Shown: in pieces, positions 1 to 5,199 of the stretch | Layout of the letters: every line of letters begins with the position of its first letter | Numbering within the stretch: position 1 is the stretch's first letter | Origin: Actinomycetes bacterium | GTDB lineage: Bacteria > Actinomycetota > Acidimicrobiia > Acidimicrobiales > Microtrichaceae | Assembly: GCA_023423215.1 (NCBI GenBank) | Contig: JAFAFZ010000649.1 | Location: 1-5,199 of the forward strand | DNA length: 5,199 nucleotides | Reading direction: 5' to 3' | Program-made: the position numbers and the translations under genes | The notes under the pieces: generated by a model | The model's database searches: none | What the model was told of the DNA's origin: nothing | The model's input: only the letters and a program-made list of their open reading frames with translations

Positions 1-1503
1 GTGCTCGGCGTGCGCGGCGCCTCCAAGCGCTACGCCGGCATCGTCGCCCTGGACGACGTCTCGATGTCGGTCCGCCGGGGCGAGTCGGTCGCGCTGCTCG
101 GCGCGAACGGCGCCGGCAAGTCGACGCTGGTGAAGATCCTCACCGGCGCGGTGCAGCCCGACGGCGGCGACGTCATCGTCGACGGCGCCGTCCGTCGGGT
201 GGGCTCGCCGAGGGCCGCGCGCGACCACGGGATCGGCTTCGTCACCCAGGAGCTCGCGATCGCCGAGGACCTGACGGTCGCCGAGAACGTGCTCGCCGGC
301 GGCTGGATGCACTCCGGGCCGTTCGTCTCGGCCCGTGCCAGCGTGCGCGCGGTCGAAGAGGTCTGCGCCCGGGTCGGCCTGGACGTGTCGGCCGACACCC
401 TCGTGCGCCACCTCAGCCCGGCCGCGCAGCGGCTCGTGATGATCTGCCGAGCGCTGATCGTGCACCCCTCGACGCTGATCCTGGACGAGCCCACCGCCGC
501 GCTGGCCGACCGCGAGGCGGACCGCATGGTCGACGTGGTGAACCAGCTGCGGACCGAGGGCCTGAGCGTCGTCTACATCTCGCACCGCATGGAGGAGATC
601 TCCCGGCTGTGCGACACCGTCGTCGTGCTGCGCAACGGGCGGGTCGTCATGACCGCGCCGGCCAGCCCCGAGTCGGTGGAGCGGGCGGTCGAGGTCGGCA
701 TCTCGAGCAACCACGACCCGGTGCCCGAGCTCGTCGCCGAGTTGGCCGCGCCCGAGGTCGCCGACGTGCGGACCTCGCCGATCGCGCTGCGCTGCACCGG
801 CCTGCGGACCCACCTGCTCGACGGCGTCGACCTGCAGGTGCACGAGGGCGAGGTCGTCGGACTGGCGGGTCTGCTCGGCTCGGGCCGCACCGAGATCCTC
901 CGGACGATCGCCGGCGCCGACCGCCTCGCCGGTGGCGAGATCGAGGTCTTCGGCGAGCAGGTCCGACTGCGCAGCCCGTCCGACGCGATCGGCCACGGCG
1001 TCGCGCTCATCCCCGAGGACCGCCGCAACCAGGGCGGTCTGCTCAACCTGACCGTGCGCGAGAACCTGGTGCTGCCCGACATCCCCGCCCGCGGCGGCTG
1101 GCTGCGCCGCAAGGCCGAGCGCCAGCTCGCGGCCGAGGCGGTCGAGCGCTTCGGGATCAAGTGCTCCTCGCCCGAGGTCGAGCTGCACACGCTCTCCGGC
1201 GGCAACCAGCAGAAGGTCATCCTGGCGCGCTGGCTGCTGATGGAGTCCCGCCTGCTGCTGCTCGACGAGCCGACCGCCGGCATCGACGTCGTCGCGAAGC
1301 ACGAGCTGATGAGCCTGGTGCGCGCCGTGGTCGGCCAGGGCCGCGCCGCCCTCGTCGTGAGCTCCGAGCTCGACGAGCTGTGCGAGTACTGCGACCGCAT
1401 CTACGTGGTGCACAACGGCACGATCCGCGCCGAGGTCGACGGGGACGTCCCCCTCGCCGACCACGTGCGGCTCTGCGGCGAGCGACCCACCGTCGCCGCC
1501 TGA
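1..1503 (+). CDS. Sugar-type (CUT2/RbsA-like) ABC importer, double ATP-binding subunit
   Basis: This is the cytoplasmic ATPase that powers a CUT2-family importer (ribose, galactose, xylose, autoinducer-2 type); it would work with a membrane permease and a periplasmic-type binding protein, neither of which is in the window. Two fused ATPase domains are visible. Domain 1 has Walker A GANGAGKST (residues 34-42), Q-loop Gln83, a weak signature LSPAAQ (138-143), Walker B LILDEPT (159-165) and switch His195. Domain 2 has a degenerate Walker A without the lysine, GLLGSGRTE (290-298), the motif PEDR (338-341), a perfect signature LSGGNQQK (398-405) and Walker B LLLLDEPT; the switch histidine is replaced by VSSE (453-456). 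This asymmetry is normal for RbsA/MglA. The 500-residue length matches the family. The reading starts with GTG at the first base of the window, and family members usually have a few more residues before the first strand, so the true start may lie upstream. The substrate cannot be read from the ATPase. Confidence 0.95.
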   Translation: MLGVRGASKRYAGIVALDDVSMSVRRGESVALLGANGAGKSTLVKILTGAVQPDGGDVIVDGAVRRVGSPRAARDHGIGFVTQELAIAEDLTVAENVLAGGWMHSGPFVSARASVRAVEEVCARVGLDVSADTLVRHLSPAAQRLVMICRALIVHPSTLILDEPTAALADREADRMVDVVNQLRTEGLSVVYISHRMEEISRLCDTVVVLRNGRVVMTAPASPESVERAVEVGISSNHDPVPELVAELAAPEVADVRTSPIALRCTGLRTHLLDGVDLQVHEGEVVGLAGLLGSGRTEILRTIAGADRLAGGEIEVFGEQVRLRSPSDAIGHGVALIPEDRRNQGGLLNLTVRENLVLPDIPARGGWLRRKAERQLAAEAVERFGIKCSSPEVELHTLSGGNQQKVILARWLLMESRLLLLDEPTAGIDVVAKHELMSLVRAVVGQGRAALVVSSELDELCEYCDRIYVVHNGTIRAEVDGDVPLADHVRLCGERPTVAA

Positions 1504-1556
1504 CACGATGATCAACCCCCACCCCGACGGACGACCCGAACAGATGGAGATGACAC

Positions 1557-1973
1557 ATGGCTGACCGCCAGGCGATCGAGCAGCTGCTGGCCTCGTGGGC
1601 CTACGGCTACGACGAGCGCGAGCCCGAGCGGATGCGCGCCGCGTTCACCGAGGACGCCGTGATGAACATGGAGATCGGCCTCGGTGACGACAAGGAGCTC
1701 ATGGGCCCCTACACCGGGATCGACGAGGTCATGGGCCTCTTCACCGACCACCACGGCGAGCAGAGGGACCAGCGCCGCCACGTCACGACGAACCTCGTCA
1801 TCCTGGACGAGACCGACGACTCGGCCAGCATCGCCAGCTACCTCAGCCTGTTCGTCACCGCCGGTGACGAGGTGCGCCTGCAGGCGACCGGTGTCTACCG
1901 CGACCAGGTCGTCAAGGTCGACGGTGCGTGGCGCATCCGCGAGCGCCTGCTCCAGCTCGACGTCCACTACTGA
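1557..1973 (+). CDS. SnoaL/NTF2-like fold protein, copy 1 of a tandem pair
   Basis: A 138-residue cytoplasmic protein of the SnoaL-like/nuclear transport factor 2 superfamily, small cone-shaped alpha+beta folds that include dehydratases, ketosteroid isomerases and epoxide hydrolases. The family pattern is clear: an N-terminal helix with the Tyr18-Asp19 pair (WAYGYDER), F30-T-E-D-A, a MGPYTG turn followed by the DEVM helix, the central RRHVTTN motif (His75, Asn79), then strands ending in WRIRERLLQLD. The Tyr-Asp pair plus the central His resemble the acid-base set of scytalone dehydratase-type members, but the second histidine of that enzyme is not evident, so the reaction is open. The ATG start has a good GGAG at 1546-1549, 7 bases upstream, and the paralog begins with the same MADR. 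It follows the ABC ATPase by 53 bases and precedes the second copy by 4, so co-transcription is likely. There is no signal peptide or membrane segment. A non-enzymatic binding role is also possible. Confidence 0.9.
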   Translation: MADRQAIEQLLASWAYGYDEREPERMRAAFTEDAVMNMEIGLGDDKELMGPYTGIDEVMGLFTDHHGEQRDQRRHVTTNLVILDETDDSASIASYLSLFVTAGDEVRLQATGVYRDQVVKVDGAWRIRERLLQLDVHY

Positions 1974-1977
1974 GCGC

Positions 1978-2385
1978 ATGGCGGACCGTCTCGAGATCGA
2001 GAACGTCCTCGCCACGTGGGCGCTGGGCTACGACGACCGCCGGCCGGAGCTGATGCGACGCTGCTTCACCTCGGACGCCACGATGACCCTGCACATCGGC
2101 GACGCCGAGACGATGGGTCCCTACGTCGGCCAGGACGAGGTGATGCGCCACTTCACCGACCACCACGAGATCCAGACCGATCAGCGTCGCCACGTCGTGA
2201 CGAACGTGACGCTCGAGCTGGACGAGGCGACCGAGGCGCGCACGACGAGCGTGCTGACGCTGCTCGTGGTCGACGAGGGCGTGGTCCGGGTCCAGGCGAC
2301 CGGGGTCTATCGTGACCACTTCGTGCTCGACGGCGATCGGTGGCGCATCAAGGAGCGGGTGCTCCGGCTCGATGCCCACTACTGA
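1978..2385 (+). CDS. SnoaL/NTF2-like fold protein, copy 2 of a tandem pair
   Basis: A 135-residue paralog of the preceding gene, aligning over its full length at roughly 55% identity by eye with one 3-residue deletion after residue 42. It keeps the same putative active-site positions: Tyr18-Asp19, His72 and Asn76 (RRHVVTN), MGPYVG, FTDHH, QATGVYRD and the C-terminal WRIKERVLRLD ending in HY. The start is fixed by alignment of MADR with copy 1. The ATG lies only 4 bases after the stop of copy 1 and has no clear Shine-Dalgarno sequence, so its translation probably depends on ribosomes finishing copy 1. Differences cluster at residues 35-45 and 77-93, which could alter the pocket or the dimer surface. 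The two proteins could form a heteromer or act on successive substrates; both are inference. It is a catabolic or tailoring enzyme of unknown reaction. Confidence 0.9.
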   Translation: MADRLEIENVLATWALGYDDRRPELMRRCFTSDATMTLHIGDAETMGPYVGQDEVMRHFTDHHEIQTDQRRHVVTNVTLELDEATEARTTSVLTLLVVDEGVVRVQATGVYRDHFVLDGDRWRIKERVLRLDAHY

Positions 2386-2436
2386 TCCGTCCACGGCCGC
2401 CCCCACCCCCAGGGGCGCACGCACCGAGTGACATCC

Positions 2437-2441
2437 GGGAG
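2437..2441 (+). promoter_or_regulatory. Ribosome binding site deciding the GntR start
   Basis: GGGAG lies 4 bases before GTG 2446, which favours that start. The other in-frame candidate, GTG 2428, has only AGGGG at 2411-2415, 12 bases away. The choice changes the protein by six N-terminal residues outside any domain. Confidence 0.5.
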
Positions 2442-2445
2442 AGAT

Positions 2446-3237
2446 GTGACCCACTCCAACGACGAGACGCCGCCGGAGCGACCGGTCGAGACGCACCGCC
2501 GGACGCGCCCGGGGCGGAGCAAGAAGACCGCTCTCGTCGTGGCCCAGCAGATCGTGGCGCAGATCACCCGGGACGGGCTCGAGCCGGGGGCCAAGCTCGC
2601 CTCCGAGCGCGACATGCTCGTGCAGTACGACGTGGGCCGCGGCACGTTGCGCGAGTCCCTGCGCTTCCTCGAGATGCAGGGCGTCGTCACGATGAAGCCC
2701 GGTCCGGGCGGGGGTCCGCAGGTCAACACGCCCGACGCTCAGGACTTCGGGACGTCGCTGGCGCTGTTCATGCAACTGCTCTCGACGCCGTTCCGCTCGA
2801 TCGTCGAGGCCCGCCAGCTGCTCGAACCCGCGATGGCCGCCCAGGCGGCCGAGCGTCGTGAGGCCGTCTACCTGGACCAGATCCGTCGCTCGGTCGAGAC
2901 GATGGAGGAGTGCGTCGACGACGAGGACGAGTTCCTGCGCCAGAACGAGGTCTTCCACGACGCCATCGCGTGGAGCTCGGGCAACCCGCTCTTCGGCCTG
3001 CTGACGGCCTCGCTGCACTGGATCACCGACGGCACTGCGCTCGGGGTCGACTACCCCGAGACGCGCCGGGACGCCGTCATCGCCGCCCACCGGTCGATCT
3101 ACGAGGCGATCGAGGCGGGCGACGCCGAGCGTGCGCGCACCGAGATGCGGCGCCACATCGACGAGTTCGCCCGCTACCTGCAGCGCTACTACCCCCGGGT
3201 GTGGGACGGCGCGGTGCGCTGGGACACCTTCGGCTGA
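2446..3237 (+). CDS. GntR-family transcriptional regulator, FCD (FadR-type) effector domain
   Basis: A 263-residue DNA-binding regulator, probably a repressor released by an organic acid. The N-terminal tail (1-28) is polar and basic. The winged helix-turn-helix runs from about 29 to 93 and contains the GntR hallmarks: LEPGAKLASERDM, then the recognition region VGRGTLRESLRFLEMQGVV and a glycine-rich wing (PGPGGGP). The C-terminal all-helical FCD domain covers about 113-245. It carries the metal/ligand residues His171 (in EVFHDAI), His215 and His237, spaced as in metal-binding FCD proteins; the usual Asp four residues before the first His is Asn167 here. SGNPLFGLL (178-186) is a typical FCD segment. 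Family members sense small carboxylates such as lactate, gluconate or dicarboxylates. It sits 60 bases after the SnoaL pair on the same strand, so it plausibly regulates that cluster and itself. No convincing operator palindrome was found upstream. GTG 2428 is an alternative start. Confidence 0.93.
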   Translation: MTHSNDETPPERPVETHRRTRPGRSKKTALVVAQQIVAQITRDGLEPGAKLASERDMLVQYDVGRGTLRESLRFLEMQGVVTMKPGPGGGPQVNTPDAQDFGTSLALFMQLLSTPFRSIVEARQLLEPAMAAQAAERREAVYLDQIRRSVETMEECVDDEDEFLRQNEVFHDAIAWSSGNPLFGLLTASLHWITDGTALGVDYPETRRDAVIAAHRSIYEAIEAGDAERARTEMRRHIDEFARYLQRYYPRVWDGAVRWDTFG

Positions 3238-3271
3238 GCAGTCGCCGATGTCGCCGAGCGGCGCGGCGCGG

Positions 3272-4194
<923 letters not shown>

Positions 4195-4198
<4 letters not shown>

Positions 4199-5058
4199 CG
4201 TCGTTCCGCCCACGGCGGGGCCTCGGCGTCGAAGAGGAACATCGACGCGGTCTGGCTCGCGGTGCCGAGCAGCGCGCCGGTCTCGCCCCAGAGGTGCGCG
4301 ACCCCGTGGCCGTAGGAGCCCGCGGCGAAGTGGGCGCGCAGGTCCAGGAGCACCCACTCGGTCGGCTCGGCGGCGGCGAAGCGGATCGTGTTGTCCAGGC
4401 TGACGCCGCCGGCCGCGGTGCGGGCGCCGTGGGCGACCGACAGCGGGACCATGTCCGCGACGAAGGCGAGCATCGCCGGCGTGAGCGGCTCGCCGTCGCG
4501 GCGGCGGCACCACATGCACATGCGGCCGGGCCCGCCGTCGGTGTGGGAGCGCACCTCGGGCTCGCGGAACTCGACGACCGACGAGAACCCCACGCCCTCC
4601 GGCATCCTGGGCAGCTCGGTGACGCCGGCGTGGCGCAGCATGGCGATGAACGGCCCGCCCGAGTCGGCCGAGTCGTCGGGCGACGCCACCTCGGGACGCC
4701 GTTCGAACGTGCCGGTCAGGCCGTCGGGTCGCAGGTGGCCGGGCGCGCCCAGCGAGGCGAACATCACCGCGCCCGACTCGTCGGTCGCGGTCACGCGCAC
4801 CTGGTTCGTGCGGCGCCCGGGTGCGAGCACCTCACCCAGGACGTCCACCTCGGCACCGGCGGGTGCGGTCGACACGAACTGCGTCGTCATCCACAGCGGC
4901 GCCCGCTCCGAGATCTGCTCGGCGACGGCGATCGACACGGCGATCGCGGTGCCGCCGTAGAGCCGGCCGTCCAGGCGCGCCAGGTGGTTGGCGACCTCGA
5001 AGCGGAACCAGCCGTCCTCGGGGCCGCGCACCAGTCCCAGGAACTCGTCGTCGGTCAT
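4195..5058 (-). CDS. Acyl-CoA thioesterase, TesB-like double hotdog
   Basis: A 287-residue protein that should hydrolyse acyl-CoA to free acid and CoA in the cytoplasm. The N-terminal hotdog (about 15-105) shows the helix LYGGTAIAVSIAVAEQ and strands VDVLGEVLAPGRRTNQVRV and VMFASLGAPG. The C-terminal hotdog (about 150-275) carries VSLDNTIRFA with Asp222, the LDLRAHFAAGSYG strand-turn with Ser248, and LLGTASQTASMF with Gln269. Asp, Ser/Thr and Gln at these places correspond to the E. coli TesB catalytic set (Asp204, Thr228, Gln278). The length matches TesB-like proteins (about 286). The ATG start is supported by GGGAG ending 5 bases upstream (5064-5068, read on the minus strand). It lies 25 bases after an upstream partial gene and overlaps the EEP hydrolase gene by 4 bases, so all three are likely one transcript. 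A role in releasing the acid product of a CoA-dependent degradation is inference. A ligand-binding, non-catalytic hotdog is less likely because the polar residues are kept. Confidence 0.9.
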
Positions 5059-5083
5059 CCCATCTCCCTCGTCGGTCCGGCGC

Positions 5084-5199
5084 TCAGACCGGGATGACCT
5101 CGAACGGCACCGCCAGGTCCACGCCGAGGCGCGGGCCGGCCTGCTCGCCGAACCCGCGCAGCATCTCCTCGGGGTCGGTGCCCATCGTGCCGGGCGGCA
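5084..5199 (-). CDS. C-terminal end of an unidentified protein, cut by the window edge
   Basis: Thirty-seven complete codons and a TGA stop run in from the right edge of the window. Every codon ends in G or C, as in the neighbouring genes, and the frame stays open to the edge, so this is very likely the tail of a real gene. The visible part contains GTDPEEMLRGFGEQAGPRL and ends in FEVIPV. A short amphipathic helix of the LxxFxxxxxPxL kind resembles the end of some luciferase-like flavin monooxygenases, but this is only a guess and the family is not identified. It ends 25 bases before the thioesterase start and is probably the preceding gene of the same operon. An internal ATG could start a 33-residue peptide, but the open frame before it makes a truncated longer gene the better reading. 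Confidence 0.75.
   Translation of the reverse strand, partial: PPGTMGTDPEEMLRGFGEQAGPRLGVDLAVPFEVIPV

Noticed and set aside
1504..1556. Possible promoter or terminator between the ABC ATPase and SnoaL copy 1
   Set aside because: I see no hairpin and no recognisable -35/-10 pair in the 53 bases; only the Shine-Dalgarno sequence is supported.
2406..2415. CCCC-CA-GGGG palindrome upstream of the GntR gene as an operator or hairpin
   Set aside because: It is short and made only of C and G runs in GC-rich DNA, the centre is too small for a hairpin loop, and it does not resemble known FadR-type operators (TGGT or TTGT half sites).
3252..3263. CGCC-GAGC-GGCG stem between the convergent genes as a terminator
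   Set aside because: The stem is only 4 bp with no T tract on either strand; stems of this size arise by chance at this GC content.
4199..4519. Upstream extension of the EEP hydrolase frame giving a 415-residue protein
   Set aside because: The extension overlaps the thioesterase in another frame and is Arg/Ala-rich without a domain. The EEP fold begins just after GTG 4198.

Overview
The window is very GC-rich and almost entirely coding. It has strong G/C bias at third codon positions, GTG starts and very short intergenic gaps, which fits a high-GC actinomycete chromosome (inference from composition and gene style; no taxonomic marker is present). I see no RNA genes, insertion sequences, CRISPR arrays, prophage genes or attachment sites. 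No gene-free stretch exceeds about 60 bases.

Left part, + strand (1-3237): an RbsA/MglA-type double ATPase of a carbohydrate-uptake (CUT2) ABC importer, probably the tail of a transporter operon that continues upstream. Then come two adjacent SnoaL/NTF2-fold proteins that are clear tandem paralogs, and an FCD-type GntR repressor. The four genes lie head to tail with gaps of 53, 4 and about 60 bases. They look like a small-molecule uptake and catabolism cluster with its own acid-responsive regulator.

Right part, - strand (3272-5199), convergent with the first: the last 37 codons of an unidentified gene, then a TesB-like double-hotdog acyl-CoA thioesterase, then an endonuclease/exonuclease/phosphatase (EEP) fold hydrolase. 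The first gap is 25 bases and the last two genes overlap by 4 bases (GTGA), so this is a second operon. Its stop lies 34 bases from the GntR stop, with no convincing terminator between them.

A working model (inference) is uptake of a sugar-like or other small compound by the ABC system, conversion by one or both SnoaL-fold enzymes (dehydratase, isomerase or hydrolase type), and control by the GntR protein sensing a carboxylate intermediate. The CoA thioesterase operon next door may or may not belong to the same pathway. No wholly new system is evident. The most notable points are the tandem SnoaL pair beside a CUT2-type ATPase and the coupling of a thioesterase to an EEP hydrolase.
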